DNA of 64,000 bases from CAZAQV01 sp964487255 (GTDB lineage Bacteria > Myxococcota_A > Polyangia > Polyangiales > CAZAQV01), in contig CAZAQV010000010.1 of NCBI GenBank assembly GCA_964487255.1, forward strand, positions 124,001 to 188,000, read 5' to 3'. Numbering within the stretch: position 1 is the stretch's first letter; each line of letters starts with the position of its first letter. The notes below the pieces were generated by a model. That model saw only the letters and a program-made list of their open reading frames with translations, was not told the DNA's origin and did not search any database. Below, piece after piece: positions 34,286-42,522 of the stretch. Made by a program: the position numbers and the translations under genes.

Positions 34286-35290
34286 ATGTTGCACTGGCGT
34301 TTCACCACCTTCTACGCTCTTCTTGTTGGCTTGTTCGCAGCGCTGGTTTGTCTAACGCCACATTCGGCCGCAGCACAGTCCGCAAAAGAGCAGGCAAAAC
34401 TGCACTACGCAAAAGGCCAAGAGTACTTCGACGCGGGGCGCTTTGTGGAGGCGGAGGCCGCGTTTCAGCGCGCATACGATGCAAGTCCCCATCCCATCGT
34501 GCTGCTCAGCATTGCCGAGAGCCGGGTTGGCCAAGGTAACTTCGAAGGGGCGGTATCCGCCTTCGAGCAGTACCTCCGTGATAACCCGGGTGCGACCGAC
34601 AAAGCCAAAATCGAGGGACGCATTACCGAGATCAAAGCGAAGCCGGGTAAGCTCGCCATCCGTTCGGCACCCGTTGGCGCAACAGTGACCATCGATGGCA
34701 AGTCCGTGGCGGGTGTGACGCCGACCACCGCTGAACTTGAGCCGGGAGTCCATGAACTTGTGTTGTCGCTCGATGGCTATCAGGACATGACCAAGCGTAT
34801 CGATGTCGTTTACGGTTCAAACGAGGTTGTTGAGTTCAACCTCAGTCCCATCGAAGAAGACACCGTGAGTGATCTTGAGAGTGCGATCCAAGACGACACG
34901 GACATCGAAGTTGAGGCGGAAACGGAGTCCGGAGCGTCGTCCGACCTTCCGGTTGGTGCGCTGGTTGCTGGCGGCGTGGGTGCCGCGGGGCTCATTAGCG
35001 GGATCGTGTTTGGCGTCTTGGCACTCGATGCCGAGAGCGACTTCGATGCAAATCCGACTGCGGACACCGCCGACAAGGGCGAAGCCTACGCGTTGGTGGC
35101 TGACATTTCCTATGGCGTCGCCATCGCGGGCGCCGCGACGGCGATTATCCTTTGGGTGACGCACGACAGCAGCGACGAGTCGATCGAGGCCGAAAAAGAC
35201 GTCGAGGTTGAGGACGAGTGGGCCCAGGTTTCCGTCTCGCCCGTGCTCTCTCCAAACTACGCCGGCATCAACACCGCCCTTCAATTCTAA
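34286..35290 (+). CDS. TPR and PEGA domain protein with membrane segments
   Basis: About 334 residues. Signal peptide ending PHSAAAQ. Tetratricopeptides at ~30-115 (LHYAKGQEYFDAGRFVEAEA). PEGA domain at ~125-190 (GKLAIRSAPVGATVTIDGKS, PGVHELVLSLDGYQDMTKRI). Two hydrophobic segments near 235-300 (GALVAGGVGAAGLISGIVFG, YGVAIAGAATAIILWVT). Same layout as the product at 23560, so probably a paralogue. ATG 34286 was chosen over 34250 because the signal peptide begins there. A structured repeat follows its stop. Confidence 0.8.
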   Translation: MLHWRFTTFYALLVGLFAALVCLTPHSAAAQSAKEQAKLHYAKGQEYFDAGRFVEAEAAFQRAYDASPHPIVLLSIAESRVGQGNFEGAVSAFEQYLRDNPGATDKAKIEGRITEIKAKPGKLAIRSAPVGATVTIDGKSVAGVTPTTAELEPGVHELVLSLDGYQDMTKRIDVVYGSNEVVEFNLSPIEEDTVSDLESAIQDDTDIEVEAETESGASSDLPVGALVAGGVGAAGLISGIVFGVLALDAESDFDANPTADTADKGEAYALVADISYGVAIAGAATAIILWVTHDSSDESIEAEKDVEVEDEWAQVSVSPVLSPNYAGINTALQF

Positions 35291-35331
35291 GATCGGTTCA
35301 GACGTGCGTAGATTGCGATCGCCGCTATCGG

Positions 35332-35460
35332 ATTGATCGGTTCAGAGTCGTGCAGATGTCGTGCGCCCCCGCAGTGCAGGGCCGAAGACGTACGTTCTGG
35401 TACTTCGAGGCCCGGAGCGAGGAGGTAAGCCGGCAGATGTGCGGCTATGAGCCGATCAAT
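35332..35460 (+). repeat. Structured convergent-junction element, copy B
   Basis: 129 bp closed by ATTGATCGG (35332-35340) pairing perfectly with CCGATCAAT (35452-35460). The core matches copy A (5299-5423) in the blocks starting TTCAGAGTCGTGCAGATGTC, GTACGTTCTGGTAC, GCGAGGAGGTAA and TGTGCGGCTATGA, while the closing arms differ in sequence and still pair. A fragment, GATCGGTTCAGA at 35291-35302, repeats the left end directly after the stop of the upstream gene. The right arm supplies the stop codon of the convergent START-like gene. Confidence 0.7.
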
Positions 35461-36784
35461 GGCCCTTACGGGTGCGGGAGCGGATCGCGCGGGTAAGCAT
35501 CACCTGACTGCCGATCACGATGCCGTGGCTGAGGTCACTGTGGGACGAAATAAATGCGCGGATCAGCCATGACGCCGTCGCAGGATCGAAGTTGCCGTAG
35601 GTGACGACTGCCCCCTCGGTCCACGGCAACTTCACGGGCACGAAGTGCCACTCGCCACCCTTGAGCGCATCTTTGGTGGCGTCGACCGTGAAAAATGTCC
35701 CGCGATCCACAAAGCGCATTTCGCCTCCGGTCCCAATTAGCGGTAGATCAATTCCCCAGCGAAAGTCGATCTGCTTACCTTTTTTCTCCTGGATCTCGAC
35801 AAAGGCCCCGGGTACGAGCGCAGGCCCAAACAGCGTCGGATCCTGCATGACTTTGTGCATTACGTCGTACTCACGGAACATTCGTCCGACGGTTGCCACT
35901 TGTTCGAGCTCTTCTCCGTGCATGTCGACCAACACCAGGTCTCCTCGGTTGAGCAGTGCCGCGAGCGTGCGCGTGTCGACCGGGGGAGCGGACAATGCAG
36001 TGCGTTTGGTGCCCAGGTTGCTCTTCTGCGAGCGCGCTTCAGAAGCTCGCTGGATACCGCGCAGCATGCCCCACGAAAGCGCGATATTGATCGTGCGGTT
36101 GATGCTTCGCTTGCCACTGTTGAGTTGTCGCGTGACCCAGTTGGCCGTTCGCAGATCCATGCGTGAAGAGAAAACCACGAGCGAACACTGGTCGTTGACC
36201 GGACTGACGCGCCACATCATGCGCCCGGTGCCAAGGTCGCCTTCGAGGTTTTCAACCGCGATGCGGTAGCCGCGGTGCGCCTGGTCTTCAGGCGGCGGCA
36301 AGACCGTCATCACGCTTTGCCCCTCCATTGCAAAGAGCGCGGTTTGCCATTGCCACGCGTAGTTGATGCGTTGTGCGGAACGCGAGAGCACCTCGACCTT
36401 GTCGAGGGCCGGCATGAACTCCGGGAAGACGCCCGGGTCGGTGAGCACGTCCACAACTTGCTCGACCGGTGCATGAATCTGCATTGCAAAGATGATGGCG
36501 GGGAGCTCCGCTTCGCCTTTGAACTCGATCAGTGCGACCGGACCCTGCTCGATGAAGGGGCGCAGCAGCTCGAGTTCGCGCGGCGTGAACAGGCCGAGCC
36601 GTGCGTCCGACGCGTTTTTGGGGCCCTGGGTTCGATGCGTGACCTTTTGGACTTTGGCGGTCTTAACTGTCCGAACAGAAGCAGGCGGTCTCGATCGTCC
36701 ATCTGCTTGCGCCCGGGTCAATGTCGCGCTCGCAAGGAGCGCCGCACAAAGCACGACTCGTATCGTCACATGGCTCAGACGCAT
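35456..36784 (-). CDS. Exported protein with two START/SRPBCC-like domains
   Basis: Product of 442 residues with a signal peptide (LCAALLASATLTRAQ). Two lipid-binding-like (COQ10/START) regions: one at ~85-235 (FAMQIHAPVEQVVDVLTDPG, VFPEFMPALDKVEVL) and a second at ~285-435 (VATVGRMFREYDVMHKVMQD, GEMRFVDRGTFFTVD, VPVKLPWTEGAVVTYGNFDP). Likely binds a hydrophobic ligand in the periplasm; ligand unknown. Its last codons lie in the right arm of the structured repeat. Confidence 0.7.
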   Translation of the reverse strand: MRLSHVTIRVVLCAALLASATLTRAQADGRSRPPASVRTVKTAKVQKVTHRTQGPKNASDARLGLFTPRELELLRPFIEQGPVALIEFKGEAELPAIIFAMQIHAPVEQVVDVLTDPGVFPEFMPALDKVEVLSRSAQRINYAWQWQTALFAMEGQSVMTVLPPPEDQAHRGYRIAVENLEGDLGTGRMMWRVSPVNDQCSLVVFSSRMDLRTANWVTRQLNSGKRSINRTINIALSWGMLRGIQRASEARSQKSNLGTKRTALSAPPVDTRTLAALLNRGDLVLVDMHGEELEQVATVGRMFREYDVMHKVMQDPTLFGPALVPGAFVEIQEKKGKQIDFRWGIDLPLIGTGGEMRFVDRGTFFTVDATKDALKGGEWHFVPVKLPWTEGAVVTYGNFDPATASWLIRAFISSHSDLSHGIVIGSQVMLTRAIRSRTRKGH

Positions 36785-36884
36785 GACATCCGGTCAAAAA
36801 TCACTCACCCCGTCGCGACGCGCCAGTACATTGCAGAAACATCAAAGATTCTCCAACACTAGCCTCGGCTCTACCGCCGTCCAC

Positions 36885-36911
36885 TGCTGGTTCAAATCCC
36901 GCCAGGGACGC
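36885..36911 (+). other. Possible tRNA 3' fragment (T-arm)
   Basis: CTGGTTCAAATCCCGCCAGG resembles a T loop and the start of an acceptor 3' strand, but no D arm, anticodon arm or matching acceptor 5' strand precedes it. It lies 11 bp before the stop of the nucleotidyltransferase gene, a typical spot for an integration remnant. Weak call. Confidence 0.25.
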
Positions 36912-36921
36912 TGTGTGAGTA

Positions 36922-37431
36922 CTATTTCTTTTCGGCGGTGGTGCGGGCGGATTTGATGGCTTCGAGTTCGGCGATGTCGACGAGGTCTTGCGGACGACCT
37001 GCTTCCCGTTTCATGGCGATCAAGTCGTCGATTGACGCGACGGCGTACTGAACTCCGTCGACGGTAATCAGTTCGGCACGCTGAAGTAGCTGATCGAAGC
37101 GATGACTTTCTTGAACAAGGAAATCGATCTCCATCACGCCGTCGGCCGAACGGAACGTCAACGCCCGCATCCCCTTCTCATCCATCCACCGCCGCACGTT
37201 CTCGACATCGGAGATTCTATCCAGTGATTCTGGAATGCGCGGGCGACCGCCGGCTTTCCACACTGCACGAATGGTCTTGTCCCAGCTTTGAGAGCTTAGT
37301 CGAGGTACGACGTCCAAGTCGAACGTGGTGCGTCGACCACCGTGAAGCGTGGCAGCAACGCCCCCGACAACAACGAACTCGATCCCCTGGCTAGCGAGAA
37401 GCTGAAGAAGACTGAGGAAGTTCTGAGGCAC
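36922..37431 (-). CDS. Nucleotidyltransferase-fold protein (AbiEii-like)
   Basis: About 169 residues. The N-terminal fold has the minimal nucleotidyltransferase motif: VVVGGVAATLHGGRRTTFDL with GG and D-x-D, and a third Asp in GVMEIDFLVQ. The C-terminal half is helical (ASIDDLIAMKREAGRPQDLV). Such proteins occur in toxin-antitoxin and abortive infection modules as well as in isolated housekeeping roles. I chose GTG 37431; the frame runs to 37593 but this overlaps the upstream small gene. It overlaps that gene's 3' end by 41 bp, so they are co-translated. Confidence 0.7.
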   Translation of the reverse strand: MPQNFLSLLQLLASQGIEFVVVGGVAATLHGGRRTTFDLDVVPRLSSQSWDKTIRAVWKAGGRPRIPESLDRISDVENVRRWMDEKGMRALTFRSADGVMEIDFLVQESHRFDQLLQRAELITVDGVQYAVASIDDLIAMKREAGRPQDLVDIAELEAIKSARTTAEKK

Positions 37432-37597
37432 GATCGCTCTCGTAGTGTGGCATGGCACGGCGAAGCTTTGCCAGTGCGTTGACGGCTTCGGTGAGCTGGT
37501 CGAGCCTCTTTCGAAATGTCTCAGGAGTGAGCGGGGCCACGGACCGCTGTACAGGCCCCAAACCCGTCCAGTCCAGATCCCTTCGATCGTCACTCAC
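37391..37597 (-). CDS. Small partner protein upstream of the nucleotidyltransferase
   Basis: Not recognised. 68 residues, starting at GTG 37597, charged and helical (TPETFRKRLDQLTEAVNALA, KLRRAMPHYESDRASELPQ). The overlap with the nucleotidyltransferase gene is the arrangement seen in two-gene modules. Function is inferred from position only. Confidence 0.45.
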   Translation of the reverse strand: MSDDRRDLDWTGLGPVQRSVAPLTPETFRKRLDQLTEAVNALAKLRRAMPHYESDRASELPQSSSASR

Positions 37598-37717
37598 CCT
37601 TCTAGCTTAACCCGCAAGGAGCAGCCCAGCAAAGTGAGCCACGCAGTACAAATCGCAGTTCGACGCGGGTAATCCCTAGGATGTGGGGGCGAGAGATTCG
37701 TGGTATCACCCGGGGCG

Positions 37718-38362
37718 ATGCAGATTTTTATCGATTCAGCCGATGTAGAGGAAATTCGCGACGTGGCCGCCATGGGCGTCGTCGATGGGGTTACGACCAA
37801 TCCGACGTTGGTGGCCCGGGTGGGGCGCGACCTCAAAGAAGTGGCCACCGAGATCTGCGAAATCGTCGATGGGCCGATCAGTGCCGAGGTCATCGCGACC
37901 GACTACGAAGGTATCGTCCGCGAGGGACGCGAGCTTGCCAAGCTGCACCCCAACATCGTGGTCAAGGTGCCGCTGATCGCCGACGGGCTCAAGGCCGTGC
38001 GCACGTTCACCGACGAGGGCATCAAGACCAATGTCACGCTCTGTTTCAGCGCGAGCCAGGCGCTGCTCGCTGCCAAGGCGGGCGCGACGTACATCTCGCC
38101 CTTTATCGGTCGCATCGACGACGTATCCGGCGACGGCATGGAGCTGATCGAGCAAATCGTCACCATTTACGGTAACTACGGCCTCCAGACGCAGGTCCTT
38201 GCAGCCAGCATTCGCCATCCCTTACACGTGGTCCAGGCCGCGCTCGCCGGCGCGCATGTCGCGACCATTCCACATAAAGTCATACACCAGCTTCTCAAGC
38301 ATCCTCTTACCAACATCGGTCTCGAGCGCTTCCTCGCGGATGCGAAAGCAGCCAAATCTTAA
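37718..38362 (+). CDS. Transaldolase / fructose-6-phosphate aldolase family enzyme
   Basis: Class I aldolase of 214 residues, the short TalC/FSA type. Schiff-base Lys in NIVVKVPLIADGLKAV; other motifs are DGVTTNPTLVARVG at the start, NVTLCFSASQALLAA, YISPFIGRIDD, and QVLAASIRHPLHVVQAA. Acts in the pentose phosphate pathway or on fructose 6-phosphate. ATG 37718 fits; the product at 38340 starts 23 bp before its stop. Confidence 0.92.
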   Translation: MQIFIDSADVEEIRDVAAMGVVDGVTTNPTLVARVGRDLKEVATEICEIVDGPISAEVIATDYEGIVREGRELAKLHPNIVVKVPLIADGLKAVRTFTDEGIKTNVTLCFSASQALLAAKAGATYISPFIGRIDDVSGDGMELIEQIVTIYGNYGLQTQVLAASIRHPLHVVQAALAGAHVATIPHKVIHQLLKHPLTNIGLERFLADAKAAKS

Positions 38363-38876
38363 GCGACGCGTTGCGCAAGCTCTGGTACTGACGTGCTTGG
38401 GCTTGCTGCCCATCGGCGCACACGCGCAGTACCAAGGTGGTCTCGATGGCGCCGCGGTGGTTGGCGAGCGCGGCAGCTACGGGGGCTCGCTTGCTGCGGA
38501 TCTGCAGGTTCCGTTTTGCGATCTGCCCACGGAGTGCGGGTTCGCCGTGGGCGGCTCCTTCCAGGTGGGCCTGGCGACCGCCGACCAAGCGGCCGACTCC
38601 CGTGCCTGGGCGGCGCTGGGACCCACGCTGTCTTTTCGCGGGTTTTCCAGCCCGGTGTGGGAGTTGGCGCTCGACGTCGGCGGCTGGGTCGGGGGCCGCG
38701 ACGAAAGTCTCGATGGGGGCTACCATCTTGGCGTGCGCGGTTTTTTCGGAGTGCCCCTCGGCGATGCGGCAGCCATTGGACTGCGCGCGGGCGTTTCGTT
38801 TTATGGCGGCGCGCGAAACTGGGTGACCTTCCAGCCGGGACTGGCACTCCGTTGGCGTTTCTCGGAGGGCTCGTGA
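38340..38876 (+). CDS. Exported beta-rich protein, possibly outer-membrane
   Basis: Not recognised. 178 residues with a signal peptide (RRVAQALVLTCLGLLPIGAHAQ). The rest is Gly-rich alternating sequence (GFAVGGSFQVGLATADQA, WELALDVGGWVGGRDESLD, AIGLRAGVSFYGGARNWVTF) and ends in WRFSEGS; this is the pattern of a small beta-barrel. It overlaps the end of the aldolase gene and its TGA overlaps the ATG of nadK. Confidence 0.65.
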   Translation: MRKQPNLKRRVAQALVLTCLGLLPIGAHAQYQGGLDGAAVVGERGSYGGSLAADLQVPFCDLPTECGFAVGGSFQVGLATADQAADSRAWAALGPTLSFRGFSSPVWELALDVGGWVGGRDESLDGGYHLGVRGFFGVPLGDAAAIGLRAGVSFYGGARNWVTFQPGLALRWRFSEGS

Positions 38877-39745
38877 TGCGTGTACTCGTGGTGCATAAAC
38901 CGACACGCGACTACGGTGAGCACGCGCTTGTGCGCTTGCGACAAAGTCTTGGCGACGAACACCCAGCCGTTCTGCGCGCGCTCGAAGAGCGCAAAGTTCA
39001 CCGCTCGGCGGTCGAGGAGGCGAAGGCCGCGTTCGCGAAAATGGACGCAGAGTTCGTCTACCGCGTGGTGGGGGCGGACTTGCCGAGTGCGGACCTCATC
39101 GTGACCTTGGGTGGCGACGGCACCTTGCTCTGGGCATCTCATGCAGCGTCGAGCCGGCTCCCAATGGTGGCCGTCAACACCTCGCCGACAACGTCGGTCG
39201 GCTATTTTTGTGCTGGCGAAAACGCCGTGGACCTCACTGAGGCCGCGATCGCGGGAAAGCTTCCCGAGATGCAGCTGGCGCGCATGAGGGTGAGCCTCAA
39301 TGACGCGGTACTCACCGATCGCGTGCTCAACGATGTGTTGTTCTCCCATTCGTGTCCCGCTGCGACGACAGAGTTTGTCCTCGATACCTCCGGTACGGAC
39401 CGTCTCATCAAGTCAAGTGGCGTGTGGGTTGCTACGGCAGCGGGTTCGACCGCCGCGATTCGCTCGGCGGGCGGTGAGGTCCTACCGTGGGAGAGCCGTC
39501 GACTGCAATACGCCGTGCGCGAACCATATATCGGTGACAGCGAACAGGCGCCGGGGTCGATGGTCGCGTCGCTCGAACCGGGAGAAGCCATGTCGGTCGT
39601 GACCCAGACGCACAGCACCTGCATTTATCTCGATGGCCCGCACCGGGAACATCACCTCACGCTTGGCAACCGGGTGACTTTTTCGGTATCAAAGGACGCC
39701 CTGACGCTGCTAGGCCTTAGCAAACGACGAGGCATGCCGGCATGA
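38876..39745 (+). CDS. nadK: NAD kinase
   Basis: Phosphorylates NAD to NADP. 289 residues. The catalytic GGDGT motif is in DLIVTLGGDGTLLWASHA; NAD-binding text includes VAVNTSPTTSVGYF and GVWVATAAGSTAAIRSAGG. ATG 38876 shares bases with the preceding TGA. The frame is open far upstream (38393), but that part is a shadow of the preceding gene. It overlaps the next gene by 4 bp. Confidence 0.92.
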   Translation: MRVLVVHKPTRDYGEHALVRLRQSLGDEHPAVLRALEERKVHRSAVEEAKAAFAKMDAEFVYRVVGADLPSADLIVTLGGDGTLLWASHAASSRLPMVAVNTSPTTSVGYFCAGENAVDLTEAAIAGKLPEMQLARMRVSLNDAVLTDRVLNDVLFSHSCPAATTEFVLDTSGTDRLIKSSGVWVATAAGSTAAIRSAGGEVLPWESRRLQYAVREPYIGDSEQAPGSMVASLEPGEAMSVVTQTHSTCIYLDGPHREHHLTLGNRVTFSVSKDALTLLGLSKRRGMPA

Positions 39746-40524
39746 AGTTTGGTGCCAAAGAGGTGATTGCGATCGCGGTGGTGATCGCGGGTGTTTCGGC
39801 GATCGGCGTGGTCAACTGGCCGCACGAGGCTGAGTTTGAGCGCCTCGCGGTCGAGGTGGTCAAGGAGCATCCACATGATTCGGCTGCGTTCACCCAGGGT
39901 CTTGAGTTCAAAGACGGTTCGCTCTGGGAGGGGACGGGGCGCTATGGGACTTCAACCATTCGTCGCGTCAATGTTAAGGACGGGGTTGTGCAAGCGTCCG
40001 CTTCCCTCCCGCGCAAGCACTTCGGTGAAGGCATTACCAAAGTCGGAGACCACTTTATCCAGCTCACCTGGAAATCGGGCGTCGCATACCGCTGGAAAGC
40101 GTCCGATCTCGCTGCAATGGAACCGCTGCAATACGAAGGCGAAGGCTGGGGCGTGTGCTTCGATGGCAAGCAGCTCGTGATGAGCAATGGTACCGACCGA
40201 CTTTCGCTCCGCGACCCGAAGACGATGAAAGAGACGGGCTATATCCGGGTGCGGATGCATGAGGAACGTCTCGCCAAGAAGCTCAACGAACTCGAGTGTG
40301 TGGACGGCCGGATCTATGCGAACGTCTGGCGTGAGGACCTCATCTATCGCATCGAGCAGGACAGCGGCAAGGTCTCGGGGGTCATCGATGCCCGCAAGCT
40401 TCGTCCCGATGCGCGTGGAATCGACGTGCTCAACGGCATTGCTTACAACCCCCAAGCGAAAACCTTTTTCGTGACGGGCAAGCTGTGGCCGGTGCTCTAC
40501 GAAGTCCGCTTCGTCCCTAATTGA
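39742..40524 (+). CDS. Glutaminyl-peptide cyclotransferase (plant/bacterial type)
   Basis: Converts N-terminal Gln of peptides to pyroglutamate. 260 residues with an N-terminal signal anchor (VIAIAVVIAGVSAIGVV). The beta-propeller family text is plain: HDSAAFTQGLEFKDGSLWEG, TGRYGTSTIRRVNV, HFIQLTWKSGVAYRW, EGWGVCFDGKQLVMSNGTDR, LNELECVDGRIYANVWREDL, NGIAYNPQAKTFFVTGKLWP. Exported. Overlaps nadK by 4 bp. Confidence 0.93.
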   Translation: MKFGAKEVIAIAVVIAGVSAIGVVNWPHEAEFERLAVEVVKEHPHDSAAFTQGLEFKDGSLWEGTGRYGTSTIRRVNVKDGVVQASASLPRKHFGEGITKVGDHFIQLTWKSGVAYRWKASDLAAMEPLQYEGEGWGVCFDGKQLVMSNGTDRLSLRDPKTMKETGYIRVRMHEERLAKKLNELECVDGRIYANVWREDLIYRIEQDSGKVSGVIDARKLRPDARGIDVLNGIAYNPQAKTFFVTGKLWPVLYEVRFVPN

Positions 40525-40582
40525 AGCTGTTTCGTTCCAACTATTTTGACCAAAATGGGCTGATTTCAATAGGAAAGTAGAC

Positions 40583-41188
40583 GTGGAAGGCACGATCCAG
40601 ACGCCGCGGCAGCGCTCGATGTTGAGACTGCGTTCGGTGAGCGCGCTTGTGGCGTGGCTGCTTGCGTTCGTGTACTTCGCCGTGCTGGGACGCGCGAGCG
40701 GTTCACGCGAGCGTCTTTTGCAGAGCGCGGAACTGCTGACCTGGATCTTCATGCTTGGCGTTCTTGTTCCCACGTTCGTTCATCTTGGGCTCGTCATTGC
40801 GTCTCGGCCGACGCGTGCGAGCGTGGCTGAGCTTCGCGGCGCGCCCTTTGCGTTTTACGTCATGACGCTCCTCGGTGTTGTGTCGATGTCCGCTCTTATC
40901 GTGTTCGCACCGGGCCCGGACCCCGCAGCTTTTGCTGATGAGCTGCTGCTCCATCTAGGGAGGCCTTGGTTCCTCGTCCCCACGGTTGCGATCGTGGTTG
41001 CCAGTTGCTCGCTCTTGGTGTGGAGCGTTCCGCACGGGGTAGAGCTGTGGGCTCCGCTCGGCCCCAAACAACATGTGCGCGTGCGTTGGGTCAGCGGTGC
41101 GCTCGCGTCCGTCTTCGCGCTTGTCGTACTCGGCGTAATCTCCTATTACGCTCTAGGATGGGCATGGTGGGTCGGGTCTACGCAGTAG
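40583..41188 (+). CDS. Four-helix membrane protein
   Basis: Not recognised. 201 residues with four hydrophobic segments (VSALVAWLLAFVYFAVL, WIFMLGVLVPTFVHLGLVI, FYVMTLLGVVSMSALIVFA, WVSGALASVFALVVLGVIS). GTG 40583 or ATG 40619 could be the start. The end overlaps the ABC permease start by 31 bp. Confidence 0.6.
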   Translation: MEGTIQTPRQRSMLRLRSVSALVAWLLAFVYFAVLGRASGSRERLLQSAELLTWIFMLGVLVPTFVHLGLVIASRPTRASVAELRGAPFAFYVMTLLGVVSMSALIVFAPGPDPAAFADELLLHLGRPWFLVPTVAIVVASCSLLVWSVPHGVELWAPLGPKQHVRVRWVSGALASVFALVVLGVISYYALGWAWWVGSTQ

Positions 41189-42084
41189 CGATCAACACCT
41201 TTCGCGAAGCGGTTCGTGACCGTGTTCTGTACGGGGTTGTTGCAGCCGCTGTGGGGGTACTCTTGTTTACTTTGGCGTTGGCTGAGCTTTCGCTCGACCA
41301 GCAAGAACGCGTGATCGTGGACGTCGGCATGGCGGCCATCTCACTCTTCTCCGTGGCGAGCGGCGTGTTTTTGGGCTCGTCGCTGCTGTACAAAGAAATC
41401 GAGCGAAAAACACTCTACGTAATCCTACCCAAACCAATCCGACGTGAGGAGTTTTTGCTCGGCAAGTACGCGGGGATCTTGCTGACGGGGGTGGTGTTTC
41501 TCAGCTTGACCGGCGGTATCCAGTTGTGGATTGCCGGCTTGCGTGTTGCGGAGGGGGCGGCGCGTTGGTTGTGGCTTGCCCCGCTCTTGGCTGGGGGGCT
41601 CCTCGGACTTGGGGCGTGGCGCTTCTCTCGTCACACCAGCGTGCTTCTGCCGTGGTCCGCCCTGTGGCTGGTCGCCATGTGGGCTGTCGCGTACTCCCTG
41701 AGTGTCTCCGTCGAAGTCATCGCGTCCATGCTTTGGCTAACTTTTCTCGAGCTTAGTGTCGTGGTTGCGATCGCCACACTGTTCTCGTCTTTTTCCACGC
41801 CGTTTCTAACGGGGCTGTTTACCCTCGGTGTGTGGATCGTCGGTCGCTCCGCGGACGACATGATGCAGATCAAATCCAAAGCGATCGCGCCGTTCGTTCG
41901 GGATGCGCTGCAAGCCATTGTACCCATCATCCCGAACACCAACCTCTATGTGCCTGGGCGCCATTTGCTTTCACAAGAGAACGCGGGCTCCTACTTGCTG
42001 ACAACCTCGGGCTACACCGTGCTTTATGCGGTCGTGGTGCTCATCTTTGCGTGTCTTATTTTCCGCAGACGGGACTTCGTTTGA
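41158..42084 (+). CDS. ABC-2 type transporter permease
   Basis: About 308 residues with six hydrophobic segments. The first part (VGRVYAVAINTFREAVRDRV, LYGVVAAAVGVLLFTLALAE) and the motif KEIERKTLYVILPKPIRREE, FLLGKYAGILLTGVV are typical of ABC-2 permeases such as NosY-like proteins. The partner ATPase is not adjacent. ATG 41158 or ATG 41164. It overlaps the next gene by 4 bp. Confidence 0.85.
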   Translation: MGMVGRVYAVAINTFREAVRDRVLYGVVAAAVGVLLFTLALAELSLDQQERVIVDVGMAAISLFSVASGVFLGSSLLYKEIERKTLYVILPKPIRREEFLLGKYAGILLTGVVFLSLTGGIQLWIAGLRVAEGAARWLWLAPLLAGGLLGLGAWRFSRHTSVLLPWSALWLVAMWAVAYSLSVSVEVIASMLWLTFLELSVVVAIATLFSSFSTPFLTGLFTLGVWIVGRSADDMMQIKSKAIAPFVRDALQAIVPIIPNTNLYVPGRHLLSQENAGSYLLTTSGYTVLYAVVVLIFACLIFRRRDFV

Positions 42085-42515
42085 TCAAGACGGCGAGCTT
42101 CGTTGTATTGGGAATCGCAGCTGTGGCTGCGGCGACCTACTGGCGCGTGGATGTACAGGTGCTGCGTTCTGCGCAGGCGGTCGAACGTCAGCCGGCCGAG
42201 CTGGTCGTGCATGCGCGGCGAGTCGCAAGTGGGGCTTTTGGTTGGCAACCTGAACGCGCGGCCGCTCAGGCAATGCTTGAGCGCGAGCTGCAAAAGCATC
42301 CTTCCTCGCACTACCTGCGACGCAGCGTCGAGCACGTGGCCAAAGCCAGGCGTAGTTTTTCTCCATTTTGGAAGCTGGCCGGACTGGCTGGCTTTTTCAT
42401 TTTTGTCCTGAGCGTGCTCGTCGCCATCGCCAGCGCGGGAAAAAAACGAGCTTGGCTCGCCCTGAGCGCAGTGGTCAGTTTTGCGGTGTTCGCGATGGGC
42501 ATGGGTCTGCTATGA
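42081..42515 (+). CDS. Membrane protein with helical periplasmic region
   Basis: Not recognised. 144 residues from TTG 42081 overlapping the permease stop. An N-terminal helix (TASFVVLGIAAVAAATYW), a soluble region of about 75 residues (QPAELVVHARRVASGAFGWQ), then two helices (LAGLAGFFIFVLSVLVAIAS, ALSAVVSFAVFAMGMGLL). Likely works with the permease. Confidence 0.55.
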   Translation: MIKTASFVVLGIAAVAAATYWRVDVQVLRSAQAVERQPAELVVHARRVASGAFGWQPERAAAQAMLERELQKHPSSHYLRRSVEHVAKARRSFSPFWKLAGLAGFFIFVLSVLVAIASAGKKRAWLALSAVVSFAVFAMGMGLL

Positions 42516-42522
42516 AGGACGT

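Noticed and set aside
36837..36911. Full tRNA gene
   Set aside because: Only a T-arm-like piece is present; no matching acceptor strand, D arm or anticodon arm could be found upstream.
38393..38875. Upstream extension of nadK
   Set aside because: Arg/Gly-rich translation typical of a shadow frame over the exported protein gene at 38340.
40966..41157. Upstream extension of the ABC-2 permease frame
   Set aside because: It overlaps the real membrane-protein gene at 40583-41188 and has no transmembrane or family character; homology begins at 41158.
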